64,000 bases of DNA from Natribaculum breve. Lineage in GTDB: Archaea > Halobacteriota > Halobacteria > Halobacteriales > Natrialbaceae. The position numbers were made by a program, and so were the translations under genes. The stretch is from the NCBI RefSeq assembly GCF_023008585.1, contig NZ_CP095390.1, positions 2,418,001 to 2,482,000 of the forward strand. The letters run 5' to 3'. Below the pieces are notes generated by a model, which searched no databases, was not told the DNA's origin, and was given only the letters and a program-made list of their open reading frames with translations. Below, in pieces: positions 22,921 through 35,129 of this stretch; the stretch's first letter is position 1, and the number at the start of each line of letters is the position of its first letter.

Positions 22921-24435
22921 ATGGTCCGCGAGTTCAAACTGCCCGACGTCGGCGAGGGCGTCGCCGAAGGCGAACTCGTCACGTGGCTCGTCGACGAGGG
23001 CGACACGGTCAGCGAAGACCAGCCCGTCGCCGAAGTCGAGACCGACAAGGCTCTCGTCGAGGTGCCTGCGCCGGTAAACGGTACCGTGCGAGAACTGCGC
23101 GCCGAGGAAGGCGAGATGGTTCCCGTCGGCGACGTGATCATCACGTTCGACGTCGAGGGCGAGTCGGCCGACGAAGCCACCGCCGAAGCGGAGACGCAGG
23201 CGAGCGAGGCCGAGAGCACGGCCGAGCCGACGGAGACGGAGGCGGCAGCCGAGGAGGTATCGGCGCCCGAGGGGCGCGTCTTCGCTCCGCCTCGAGTCCG
23301 ACGGCTGGCCCGCGAGGAGGGCGTCGACCTCTCGCAGGTCGCAGGAAGCGGTCCCGGCGGTCGCGTGACCGAAGGCGACGTCCGGGCTGTCGCCGAGGGC
23401 GGTGCCGACGTCGCAGAACCGACGGAACCCGAACCGGCGGCGGCCGAGCCCGCGGCCACGGAGTCCGAGACCTCGACGGTCGAGCCCGCCGGCACCGAAG
23501 CGCCCGGGGACGTCGAATCTGCAGACCGCGACCGAACGCTCGCCGCGCCTGCGACGCGACGACTCGCCGAGGAGGAGGGCGTCGACATCGACGCCGTCCC
23601 GGCGGTCGAAGAGCGCGACGGCGAGGCGTTCGTCACGCCCGAGGCCGTCCGCGAGTACGCAGACGCCCAGCGCCAGGCCCAGGAAGCAGACGTTGCAGCC
23701 ATCGAAGCGGGCGAGCCGACCGAACGCGAACGGCGCGAGCCGTTCAAAGGCGTTCGACGGACTATCGCCGACGCGATGGTCGAGTCGAAGTACACCGCGC
23801 CCCACGTCACCCACCACGACGAGGTCGACGTCACCGCCCTCGTCGAGACGCGCGAGCGACTCAAACCCGTCGCCGAGGAGCAGGGCATCCGGTTGACGTA
23901 CATGCCCTTTATCCTGAAGGCGGTCGTCGCTGCACTGAAGGAGTACCCGGAGATGAACGCGGTCATCGACGAGGAAGCCGAGGAGATCGTCTACCGGGAC
24001 TACTACAACGTCGGTATCGCGACGGCGACCGACGTCGGCCTGATGGTCCCGGTCGTCGACGACGCCGACGGGAAGGGCATGCTACAGCTGGCCTCGGAGA
24101 TGAACGAACTCGTCCAGAAGGCCCGCGAGCGTACGATCGGCCCCGACGAACTTCGGGGGTCGACGTTCACGGTCACGAACGTCGGCGGAATCGGCGGCGA
24201 GTACGCGACGCCGATCCTCAACTATCCCGAGGCGGGCATCCTCGCCGTCGGCGAGATCAAGCGCAAACCGCGAGTCGTCACCGACGAGGACGGGACCGAG
24301 TCGATCGAGCCGCGATCCGTGATGACGCTGTCGCTGTCGTTCGACCACCGGTTGATCGACGGCGCCGTCGGCGCCCGCTTTACGAACAAGGTGATGGAGT
24401 ACCTCGAAAACCCCGAACTGCTACTACTGGAATAA
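22921..24435 (+). CDS. pdhC: Dihydrolipoyl acyltransferase (E2) with two subunit-binding domains
   Basis: A 504-residue protein. Residues 1-80 are a lipoyl domain with the modified Lys in E-T-D-K-A-L-V. A long Ala/Glu/Thr linker follows. Two peripheral subunit-binding domains can be seen, one around residues 120-160 (P-P-R-V-R-R-L-A-R-E-E-G-V-D-L) and one around 205-250 (P-A-T-R-R-L-A-E-E-E-G-V-D-I). The catalytic domain runs from about 275 to the end, with F-D-H-R-L-I-D-G holding the H-x3-D acyltransferase motif. Most bacterial E2 proteins have one binding domain. The second one lacks the G-S-G-P-G-G-R-V loop. It is the core of the complex encoded by the operon. Confidence 0.93.
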   Translation: MVREFKLPDVGEGVAEGELVTWLVDEGDTVSEDQPVAEVETDKALVEVPAPVNGTVRELRAEEGEMVPVGDVIITFDVEGESADEATAEAETQASEAESTAEPTETEAAAEEVSAPEGRVFAPPRVRRLAREEGVDLSQVAGSGPGGRVTEGDVRAVAEGGADVAEPTEPEPAAAEPAATESETSTVEPAGTEAPGDVESADRDRTLAAPATRRLAEEEGVDIDAVPAVEERDGEAFVTPEAVREYADAQRQAQEADVAAIEAGEPTERERREPFKGVRRTIADAMVESKYTAPHVTHHDEVDVTALVETRERLKPVAEEQGIRLTYMPFILKAVVAALKEYPEMNAVIDEEAEEIVYRDYYNVGIATATDVGLMVPVVDDADGKGMLQLASEMNELVQKARERTIGPDELRGSTFTVTNVGGIGGEYATPILNYPEAGILAVGEIKRKPRVVTDEDGTESIEPRSVMTLSLSFDHRLIDGAVGARFTNKVMEYLENPELLLLE

Positions 24436-24437
24436 CG

Positions 24438-25898
24438 ATGGTCGTCGGAGACGTCACAACTGGAACGGACGTGCTGGTAATCGGCGCCGGACCCGCAGGC
24501 TACGTGGCCGCGATCCGCGCCGGCCAGCTCGACCTGGACGTAACGCTCGTCGAAAAAGACGCCTACGGCGGGACCTGCCTGAACCACGGCTGCATCCCCT
24601 CGAAGGCGCTGATCACCGCCACCAACGTCGCACACGAGGCCGGTAACGCCGAGGAGATGGGGATCCACGCCGACCCCGCGGTCGACCTCGCGGGGATGGT
24701 CGACTGGAAAGACGGCGTCGTCGACCAGCTCACGAGCGGCGTCGAGAAACTCTGCAAGGCAAACGGCGTCAACCTCGTCGAGGGGACCGCTCACTTCGCC
24801 GACGAGAACTCCGTCCGGGTCTCTCACGACGGCGACGGCCAGGGGAGCGAATCGATCGAGTTCGAACACGCCATCGTCGCGACCGGCTCGCGACCGATCG
24901 AGATCCCGAACTTCTCGTACGACGACGAACCAGTCTTGAACTCGCGAGAAGCACTCGCGCTCGAGTCGGTCCCCGACTCGCTCGTCGTCGTCGGGGCGGG
25001 CTACATCGGGATGGAACTGGCCGGCGTCTTCGCCAAACTCGGCACCGACGTCACCGTCGTCGAGATGCTCGAGGACGTCCTGCCCGGGTACGAGACCGAC
25101 CTCGCCCGCCCGGTCAAACAGCGCGCGAACGAACTCGGCATCGACTTCCACTTCGGGTACACCGCCGCCGAGTGGCACGAACACGGCGAGGGAATCCGCG
25201 TCGTCGCCGACCCCGCCGAGGAGACCGCCGCCGACGGCGGCACGCAGGCCCAGGAGATGGATCGACTCGAGCTAGACGCCGAGAAGGTCCTCGTCGCAGT
25301 TGGGCGCGCCCCCGTCTCCGACACGCTCGCCCTCGAGGAAGCGGGCGTCGAGACCGACGACCGCGGCTTCATTCCGACGGACGACCGTGCGCGCACGAAC
25401 GTCGAGCACATCTACGCCATCGGTGACGTCGCCGGCGAACCGATGCTCGCACACAAAGGCAGCATGGAGGGACAGGTCGCCGCCGAAGTGATCGCCGGCG
25501 AGCCGTCGGCGATCGACTACCAGGCGATGCCCGCAGCCGTCTTCACCGAACCCGAGATCGGAACCGTCGGGCTAACCGAAGCCGAAGCCGCCGAAGAGGG
25601 CTTCGAACCGGTCGTCGGGAAGTTCCCCTTCCGCGCCAGCGGCCGCGCGCTGACGACCGGCCACGCCGACGGCTTCGTCAAGATCGTCGCCGACGAGGCC
25701 GCGGGCTTCGTCCTCGGGGCCCAGATCGTCGGTCCCGAAGCCTCCGAGTTGATCGCCGAACTCGGACTCGCGATCGAACTCGGGGCGACACTCGAGGACG
25801 TCGCCGCGACTGTCCACACGCACCCGACGCTCTCCGAATCGGTGATGGAAGCCGCCGAGAACGCACTCGGACACGCGATCCACACGCTCAACCGGTAA
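24438..25898 (+). CDS. lpdA: Dihydrolipoyl dehydrogenase (E3)
   Basis: A 486-residue flavoprotein from the ATG at 24438. The FAD motif is I-G-A-G-P-A-G-Y-V-A-A and the redox-active disulfide is in G-G-T-C-L-N-H-G-C-I-P-S-K. The NAD motif is V-V-G-A-G-Y-I-G-M-E-L-A, the second FAD contact is Y-A-I-G-D-V-A, and the catalytic His-Glu is in H-T-H-P-T-L-S-E. It reoxidises the lipoyl groups of E2 and passes electrons to NAD. It is the last gene of the operon, two bases after pdhC. Confidence 0.96.
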   Translation: MVVGDVTTGTDVLVIGAGPAGYVAAIRAGQLDLDVTLVEKDAYGGTCLNHGCIPSKALITATNVAHEAGNAEEMGIHADPAVDLAGMVDWKDGVVDQLTSGVEKLCKANGVNLVEGTAHFADENSVRVSHDGDGQGSESIEFEHAIVATGSRPIEIPNFSYDDEPVLNSREALALESVPDSLVVVGAGYIGMELAGVFAKLGTDVTVVEMLEDVLPGYETDLARPVKQRANELGIDFHFGYTAAEWHEHGEGIRVVADPAEETAADGGTQAQEMDRLELDAEKVLVAVGRAPVSDTLALEEAGVETDDRGFIPTDDRARTNVEHIYAIGDVAGEPMLAHKGSMEGQVAAEVIAGEPSAIDYQAMPAAVFTEPEIGTVGLTEAEAAEEGFEPVVGKFPFRASGRALTTGHADGFVKIVADEAAGFVLGAQIVGPEASELIAELGLAIELGATLEDVAATVHTHPTLSESVMEAAENALGHAIHTLNR

Positions 25899-25944
25899 CC
25901 TCGAGTGCGCTCGCGTCGACGTCCGTCGGGCGGCAGATCGGCGG

Positions 25945-26427
25945 TTAGACGACGTCGACTGCCCCTTTCATCCCGACTGCTTCGTGCGGACGGCAGAAGT
26001 AGGTGCAGACGCCCGTCTCCTCGAACGTGTACTCGAAGGTCGCTCCCGCACGCCGGTGGTTGTCACTTTCGAATCGCTCGTCGGTCGCGACGACGTCGTG
26101 TGGGCCACCTTCGCCGGTCCACTCCCAGACGACGGTCGTCCCCTCGTCGACCCTGATCGCTGCAGGACTGTACTGGTAGCCGTAGTTGCCGGTGCCGACG
26201 CGGACGGTCACTTCGTCCCTGCCGGTCCAGTCGACCGTTCCGGTGTAACTTTCCGTCTCGTCGAGCCATCCCTCGTAGTCGGCCTCGTCGTCGACGTACT
26301 CCCAGCTTTCGTCTTCCTCGATGCCATCGCTCTTGTGGCTCAAACAGCCGGCGACCGCGACGGGAATCGCTACTGCGCCCGTCCGTTTCAGAAGCGTCCG
26401 TCGCGTCACTCCGTCGTTCGTGGCCAT
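25945..26427 (-). CDS. Halocyanin (blue copper lipoprotein)
   Basis: A 160-residue protein. The N-terminus has a twin-arginine-like signal (V-T-R-R-T-L-L-K-R) and a lipobox V-A-V-A-G-C, so it is probably Tat-exported and lipid-anchored. The cupredoxin domain has the type I copper ligands: the His in G-G-P-H-D-V, and Cys, His and Met in Y-F-C-R-P-H-E-A-V-G-M-K-G. Halocyanins are peripheral electron carriers for respiratory or denitrifying enzymes. A second halocyanin gene lies just upstream on the same strand. Confidence 0.92.
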   Translation of the reverse strand: MATNDGVTRRTLLKRTGAVAIPVAVAGCLSHKSDGIEEDESWEYVDDEADYEGWLDETESYTGTVDWTGRDEVTVRVGTGNYGYQYSPAAIRVDEGTTVVWEWTGEGGPHDVVATDERFESDNHRRAGATFEYTFEETGVCTYFCRPHEAVGMKGAVDVV

Positions 26428-26501
26428 GTCTCGTTTCGCAGGTAATTGCCCTCGCGGTATACTCCCTCCGGTTTTCGCCTGTTCGACCTCACCATGTCTG
26501 A

Positions 26502-26579
26502 TACTGCCGGACGTACGTCGTGAAAGATTCTCGCCGTCCCGGGGTGGCGAGAATCTTCACACAGTTACGTCCGATAGTA
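26502..26579 (+). mobile_element. 78-bp MITE-like palindromic element, family A, copy 2
   Basis: A 78-bp copy between the two halocyanin genes, flanked by TGA on both sides (26499-26501 and 26580-26582). It differs from copy 3 at one base (C instead of A at element position 15). It sits about 75 bp upstream of the first halocyanin start, so it separates that gene from the upstream one and may affect transcription. Confidence 0.85.
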
Positions 26580-26627
26580 TGACTCGAGGTGGCCGTCGTC
26601 ACGCCCACCGAGTCGCCGCCGCCACCC

Positions 26628-27104
26628 TCAGACGACGTCGACTGCCCCTTTCATACCACGATGCTGGTGTGGACGACAGAAGTAGGTGTAGATACCCGTC
26701 TCCTCGAAGGTATACTCGAACGTCTTGCCCTCCTCGATCTCCATCGGACTCTCGAAGGCACCGTCGGTGTCGACGACGTTGTGACCGCCACCCTTGCCGG
26801 TCCACTCCCAGACGACGGTCGTCCCCGTGTCGACCCTGATCGCCGCGGGGCCAAATCCCATCCACTCGCTGCCGACGCCCACGAGGACGGTCACCTCGTC
26901 TTCGCCGGTCCAGTCGACCGTTCCCTCGTGGCCGACCGCATCGGAGAGCCAGCCGTCGTAATCGGGCTCTTCGTCGACGAACTCCTCGCCCTCGAATACG
27001 TCGTACTCGTCGCCGCCGCTGCCCATACAACCCGAAAGCGCCGCCACGCCGATTCCACTCGCCAGTTTCAACGCCGACCGTCTCGTTACGTGCCTCGCGG
27101 TCAT
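26628..27104 (-). CDS. Halocyanin (blue copper lipoprotein), second copy
   Basis: A 158-residue protein with the same architecture as its neighbour: Arg-rich signal with lipobox (A-A-L-S-G-C), acidic spacer, and a cupredoxin domain with His in G-G-H-N-V-V. Cys, His and Met are in Y-F-C-R-P-H-Q-H-R-G-M-K-G. The two paralogues share the G-x-V-D-W-T-G-x-D-E-V-T-V motif and W-E-W-T-G, so they look like a tandem duplication that has diverged. The copper site is complete. Confidence 0.92.
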   Translation of the reverse strand: MTARHVTRRSALKLASGIGVAALSGCMGSGGDEYDVFEGEEFVDEEPDYDGWLSDAVGHEGTVDWTGEDEVTVLVGVGSEWMGFGPAAIRVDTGTTVVWEWTGKGGGHNVVDTDGAFESPMEIEEGKTFEYTFEETGIYTYFCRPHQHRGMKGAVDVV

Positions 27105-27299
27105 TCCCTACTGTACCGTTCGGTCCCGTCCTTTTATCTCTCTTACCTCCTCCCGGCTGCCGGGAACCGGCAGAACATAAATATCGTATTCGGTCGGTTC
27201 TCCGTACCACGAACACCCCCTCGCCGCCTGCAGCCACTCGAGACCTGCCGTCGTGGCCACACGACGAGCGGACCAGACGTCAAACCCGCAACGCGGCCG

Positions 27300-27596
27300 T
27301 TACTGGGCGTACAGCGAGTACGCGATGATCCCGAAGCCGATCAGCACCAGCAAACTCTCGATCAAGACGCCGGTCTCGAGCGAGACGTTGAGGATCTCGT
27401 ACACCAGTCCAGCGAGCACGAACCCGAGCGTCACGATGCCAAATCCCGTCGCCAGATAGCCGAGCGCCCGCTGGCGAGTCCGACGGTACGCCTTGAACGC
27501 GAAGTAGGTGATGATCCCGCCGACGACGAGAACGAGCGTCTTTACGATAGCCAGTGCGACTGCGACTTCAATTCCTGATGCGTGGTACAGATTCAT
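27300..27596 (-). CDS. Small membrane protein (DUF7521-like)
   Basis: A 98-residue protein from the ATG at 27596, overlapping the upstream HTH gene by four bases. Three hydrophobic helices are separated by a short basic loop (F-K-A-Y-R-R-T-R-Q-R-A-L). The pairing of an ArsR-type HTH gene with such a membrane protein is common in haloarchaea. Function unknown. Confidence 0.75.
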   Translation of the reverse strand: MNLYHASGIEVAVALAIVKTLVLVVGGIITYFAFKAYRRTRQRALGYLATGFGIVTLGFVLAGLVYEILNVSLETGVLIESLLVLIGFGIIAYSLYAQ

Positions 27597-27970
27597 GTCT
27601 CCTTTCGAACCTCCGACCACAGCTCCGCCAGTCGTTCGTCGGCCGTCCGTGCAGGTCGTTCGATCTTCACCGCGAGTGATCGATCGTCGTCGAGAAAGAT
27701 CGTCACCTCGTCGAACGCGACCGAATACTTGCTCGCGTGGTGTCCGTCACGTCTGATCTCGGTCGACTCCTCGAGCAGCGTCGACTCCGTCAACAGCTCG
27801 AGCTTTCGGTACAGCGTCGACTGCGGGATATCACAACGTGACGTGAGCTCAGCGGCGGTCATTGGCTCGTCGAGATTCCGGATGATCTCTCGACAGTCGG
27901 GATCGTCGAGTGCGGAGCAGATCTCCTCCGCCGACGGCGCCGACTCCGAAGCGATCGGGTCCCGGACCAT
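27593..27970 (-). CDS. ArsR-like winged helix-turn-helix regulator
   Basis: A 125-residue protein. Residues about 12-75 form a winged helix: A-E-E-I-C-S-A-L-D-D-P-D-C-R-E-I-I-R, then M-T-A-A-E-L-T-S-R-C-D-I-P and the recognition helix S-T-L-Y-R-K-L-E-L-L. The C-terminal half is a small sensor or dimerisation region. It is translationally coupled to the downstream membrane protein by a 4-bp overlap, so it may regulate that pair. Confidence 0.82.
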   Translation of the reverse strand: MVRDPIASESAPSAEEICSALDDPDCREIIRNLDEPMTAAELTSRCDIPQSTLYRKLELLTESTLLEESTEIRRDGHHASKYSVAFDEVTIFLDDDRSLAVKIERPARTADERLAELWSEVRKET

Positions 27971-28378
27971 TCGTGCAGACGTTGTAACGCACCCGATTTA
28001 GACGCATCGATGGCGAAATCTCGGCCGTCCGTCGGTTTCTCGAGTCGTCGCCGGTTCCTGATCCTCCGACGACCCCGGTTCTCCGCGTGATCTGTGACAA
28101 CTGGCCGAACGCCTCGAGTCCCCACGGGCACTGTCACGACCCGTCGTCGCTCGATTCGACCCACCCGAACGCAACACCTTCATGCGCGTGCGCAACCAAC
28201 CCGACGAGTGCGCGGGTATCATCCGATCCGACCCCATCTGCGAGGACGGGATGACCGATCGACCTCCGCCCGCGCGATATCACTTCTCTCGAGATACTTC
28301 TCTGCTCGTTATTCGTGTCGTCGAACTGGTTGGCCGATGGAATACAAACCCATGGTAGGCGATTCCGATGGCGGTTTC
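27971..28378. other. Intergenic region upstream of the rRNA promoters
   Basis: About 400 bp between the divergent HTH gene and the first rRNA promoter. No open frame shows haloarchaeal codon bias or a recognisable domain. The first 40 bp probably hold the promoter of the HTH gene on the minus strand. Nothing else is supported. Confidence 0.4.
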
Positions 28379-28379
28379 G

Positions 28380-28800
28380 TTCGACGGCCTTATGTATCGA
28401 CCCTCTCCTCGAAACTAATGCGAACGACGTGGCCCACGCCGCCACGTCCCCTCCGGTCGTTTCCCGGCACGGAGGCAGGAATTGCATCCTTCCCCCTCGA
28501 CGTCTGTCGTCGGTTCGCTCCGACGCCGTTACGTACTCGGGGGCGTTCGGATCAGAACGCGACTGAGTCGGTTATCCCGGCTCTTCGATACGCTGCCCTT
28601 ATATACTCTGGGTGCGTATCTAGCAGTACGCGAAGACCCTCGCCGGATGCGGTTTTCGGCGAGGGATCGATCCGATGCCCTTAAGTGTACGAGGGCACTC
28701 GGATGCAAACGCAACGAACGCGTGATCGACGGGGCGTTCAACTCGCTCCGTCATCTTGGACGTCCGCTTCGAAGGGGTTAAGTACCCCTCGGGGCTTACG
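28380..28800 (+). promoter_or_regulatory. Tandem rRNA operon promoters (about five)
   Basis: Several promoter-like boxes of similar build are spaced through this leader, usually TTCGA or TCGA followed within 4-9 bases by a T-T-A-x-x-T-A box. They are at about 28388 (C-C-T-T-A-T-G-T-A), 28528 (G-T-T-A-C-G-T-A), 28598 (C-C-T-T-A-T-A-T-A), 28680 (C-T-T-A-A-G-T-G) and 28778 (T-T-A-A-G-T-A). The third and fourth share T-G-C-C-C-T-T-A. Multiple tandem promoters are known for haloarchaeal rRNA operons. The exact number of active ones is inference. Confidence 0.7.
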
Positions 28801-28861
28801 AATACGTCCGAAGGAAATGAGGATCTCACCCCTGCGGTCCGCCGTACAGATGGGATCTGAT

Positions 28862-28878
28862 GTTAGCCTCGACAGTTC
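28862..28878 (+). other. 16S rRNA processing stem, 5' strand
   Basis: The 17 bases here are perfectly complementary to 30544-30560 beyond the 3' end of 16S. Together they form the long processing stem that encloses the 16S precursor in archaeal rRNA transcripts, from which the RNA is excised. Confidence 0.85.
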
Positions 28879-28986
28879 GGTGACGCCCGATCGGTCATCC
28901 GATTTGGAGTCGCCGAACGTGGACCCATAGTGTGAGTGTGTACCTACATTCACCGCCAAACCTCCCTGGCTCTGCCAGGGAATAGC

Positions 28987-30458
<1,472 letters not shown>

Positions 30459-30543
30459 CAGACCGGGACCACCCCGACGTGGGTGGCCCACCAGCGGTCC
30501 GCGTTCGGTCGCCACTCCAGCGAGTGGCCGACCGGGCACCTTT

Positions 30544-30560
30544 GAACTGTCGAGGCTAAC
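30544..30560 (+). other. 16S rRNA processing stem, 3' strand
   Basis: Perfect 17-base complement of 28862-28878, located in the spacer between 16S and tRNA-Ala. It closes the 16S processing stem. Confidence 0.85.
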
Positions 30561-30599
30561 ACATGCTCCTCGTCGAGCCGATCTCGGCCCGACGAGGGT

Positions 30600-30671
30600 G
30601 GGCCCATAGCTCAGTGGTAGAGTGCCTCCTTTGCAAGGAGGATGCCCAGGGTTCGAATCCCTGTGGGTCCA
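30600..30671 (+). tRNA. tRNA-Ala (anticodon TGC)
   Basis: A 72-nt cloverleaf in the 16S-23S spacer, the usual place for tRNA-Ala in haloarchaea. The acceptor arm GGGCCCA pairs with TGGGTCC, with one G-T pair. The anticodon stem CCTCC/GGAGG encloses TTTGCAA, giving TGC. The T-arm is GGG-TTCGAAT-CCC-like. There is no intron and CCA is not encoded. Confidence 0.97.
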
Positions 30672-30814
30672 TCACTGGGTGACGATCGGGAACCGTGCCC
30701 CTTAAGTGGGGGACGGCGCAACGATCTGATCCCAACTGAAACCGATGCACCAGCCCGTGTAAACGTGGCTGGGAAGGGTTGATGCACGCCAGCCGTCTAC
30801 TGGTGGTGCAAATG

Positions 30815-30872
30815 AGACCGTGTGTACGTGTAGTCCAGGCGTCCACTGGACCCGTTCCCGGGTCACTATGAT
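30815..30872 (+). other. 23S rRNA processing stem, 5' strand (with bulge-helix-bulge)
   Basis: Segments of this stretch (A-C-G-T-G-T-A-G-T-C-C-A-G and T-G-G-A-C-C-C-G-T-T-C) are complementary to segments at about 33810-33860 after 23S. The short helix interrupted by small bulges fits the archaeal bulge-helix-bulge cut by the tRNA-splicing endonuclease, whose gene lies at 9387-10424. Confidence 0.75.
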
Positions 30873-30881
30873 CCGACGAAC

Positions 30882-33795
<2,914 letters not shown>

Positions 33796-33804
33796 TTCGC
33801 ATGG

Positions 33805-33862
33805 ATCACAGGACCCGCGAACGGGTCCAGGCGCTAACTGGACTACACGTACAGACGGTCAG
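33805..33862 (+). other. 23S rRNA processing stem, 3' strand
   Basis: Contains G-A-A-C-G-G-G-T-C-C-A and C-T-G-G-A-C-T-A-C-A-C-G-T, the complements of the segments upstream of 23S. It closes the processing stem. A stretch ending G-A-C-G-G-T-C extends the pairing. Confidence 0.75.
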
Positions 33863-33908
33863 ATCACCGATCCTGGTGTTGACGGCGGTTCGATTCCGTC
33901 GATCGGCG

Positions 33909-34030
33909 TTACGGCGGCCACAGCGGCGAGGTACCTCCCGTACCCATCCCGAACACGGAAGATAAGCTCGCCTGCGTATCGGCCAGTACTGGAGTGGGCG
34001 ACCCTCTGGGAACTCCGATTCGCCGCCGAC
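33909..34030 (+). rRNA. rrf: 5S ribosomal RNA, copy 1
   Basis: About 122 nt starting T-T-A-C-G-G-C-G-G-C-C-A-C. It has the conserved internal stretch C-C-C-G-T-A-C-C-C-A-T-C-C-C-G-A-A-C-A-C and ends after C-G-C-C-G-C-C, which closes helix I. It follows 23S in the operon by about 110 bases. Confidence 0.95.
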
Positions 34031-34094
34031 CATTCATATTCACATCATCGATACCGATAGTGGTCTGACGGCGGTTCGATTCCGCCGGTCGGTC

Positions 34095-34215
34095 TTACAG
34101 CGGCCACAGCGGCGAGGTGACTCCCGTACCCATCCCGAACACGGAAGATAAGCTCGCCTGCGTATCGGTCAGTACTGGAGTGGGCGACCCTCTGGGAACC
34201 CCGATTCGCCGCTTT
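34095..34215 (+). rRNA. rrf: 5S ribosomal RNA, copy 2
   Basis: A second 5S gene 186 bp downstream of the first, differing at about five of 120 positions. It is preceded by a copy of the same leader (G-A-C-G-G-C-G-G-T-T-C-G-A-T-T-C-C-G) found before copy 1, so the unit was tandemly duplicated. No tRNA-Cys, often found here in other haloarchaeal operons, follows. Confidence 0.93.
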
Positions 34216-34363
34216 CACTCATACTTCGATACTCGAGAGTGGCTACGACGTACGTTCTCGCGGGTTCGTTCGGTGTCTCCGATCAGAAAGGCACACCCAC
34301 CACCGATAGGAGACGGTTATGGACGATCGTTCGATAGCGGTACCTGCAGTGTATTTTCGGCCA

Positions 34364-35017
34364 TCATACGACGTCGCCACGAACCGTCACGCCGTCTTGC
34401 TCGTCGCGCCAGGCGTGGACCTCCTCGGCGGCGGCCGTCGCTTCCTCCTCGTCCATACCGAGCATCTCGAGGGCGGCCGACAGCGTCGGGAGCGCGAACT
34501 CGCTTTCGCGGAGTTTGCGAAACGCCTCCTCGCTGCGGGTGCCGTCGACCCACAGACAGACCCCGCGCGGGTCGAGCAGTTGCGTGTAGTCCTCGCGCAA
34601 CTGTGCTCCGCGAAGACGCTGGGTGACGTTGTCCTCGAAGGAGGCGTTGCAGACCTCGAGGTGGACCGGCTCGTCGTCAGAGAGGAGGTGGGCAGCGAGA
34701 CACTTCTCGGGGGCTGCGTGGCCGTTGGCGTTCGCCCGGAGGTACTCGGGATACTCGGCGGCCCAGTCGGCTCTGACCGACTTGCCGACACCTCGAACGC
34801 CGTGTGACTGGACGAACTCGCCTTCGCCGCCGGGGTCGTCGCGCAGCAGGACGTCTTTCGTGACGTAGACGTCGAGTCGGTCGATTGGATCGAGGCCGAG
34901 CGCGACGTCGCCGTAGACCCACACCTCGCGGACGGGAACCGGCATCCGTTCGTTCTCGACGGTGTCGACGATCTCTTCGACCCGGTCGACGGCCGCCTCG
35001 CGATCGAATCCGCTCAT
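34364..35017 (-). CDS. Haloarchaeal conserved protein (DUF7095-like)
   Basis: A 217-residue soluble acidic protein from the ATG at 35017. An in-frame ATG at 35068 adds a Pro/Thr-rich stretch. Visible features are V-R-E-V-W-V-Y-G-D-V-A-L-G-L-D-P-I-D-R-L-D, a central C-L-A-A-H-L-L and the C-terminal helix E-E-V-H-A-W-R-D-E. The first of these slightly resembles a nucleotidyltransferase beta-hairpin (G-D-V-A-L-G then D-x-D-V-Y), but the metal motif is not clear. I can only say it belongs to a conserved haloarchaeal family. Its start faces the alpha/beta hydrolase gene, giving a divergent pair. Confidence 0.7.
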   Translation of the reverse strand: MSGFDREAAVDRVEEIVDTVENERMPVPVREVWVYGDVALGLDPIDRLDVYVTKDVLLRDDPGGEGEFVQSHGVRGVGKSVRADWAAEYPEYLRANANGHAAPEKCLAAHLLSDDEPVHLEVCNASFEDNVTQRLRGAQLREDYTQLLDPRGVCLWVDGTRSEEAFRKLRESEFALPTLSAALEMLGMDEEEATAAAEEVHAWRDEQDGVTVRGDVV

Positions 35018-35129
35018 CGGCGACGTTTGGTTCGGTGCGGGGAAAACGGTTTCTCGTCTAGTCGCCATCGCTCCCGACGACTCGTGTCAACCGACCACAT
35101 TTTTGGTCGCTGCAGGTGAACGAACCGGT

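Noticed and set aside
21579..23966. Open frame of 795 codons on the minus strand
   Set aside because: Spans three genes of the dehydrogenase operon in antisense with Ser/Arg-rich composition.
28094..28684. 196-codon plus-strand frame before the rRNA operon
   Set aside because: It runs through the tandem rRNA promoters and has no codon bias or domain.
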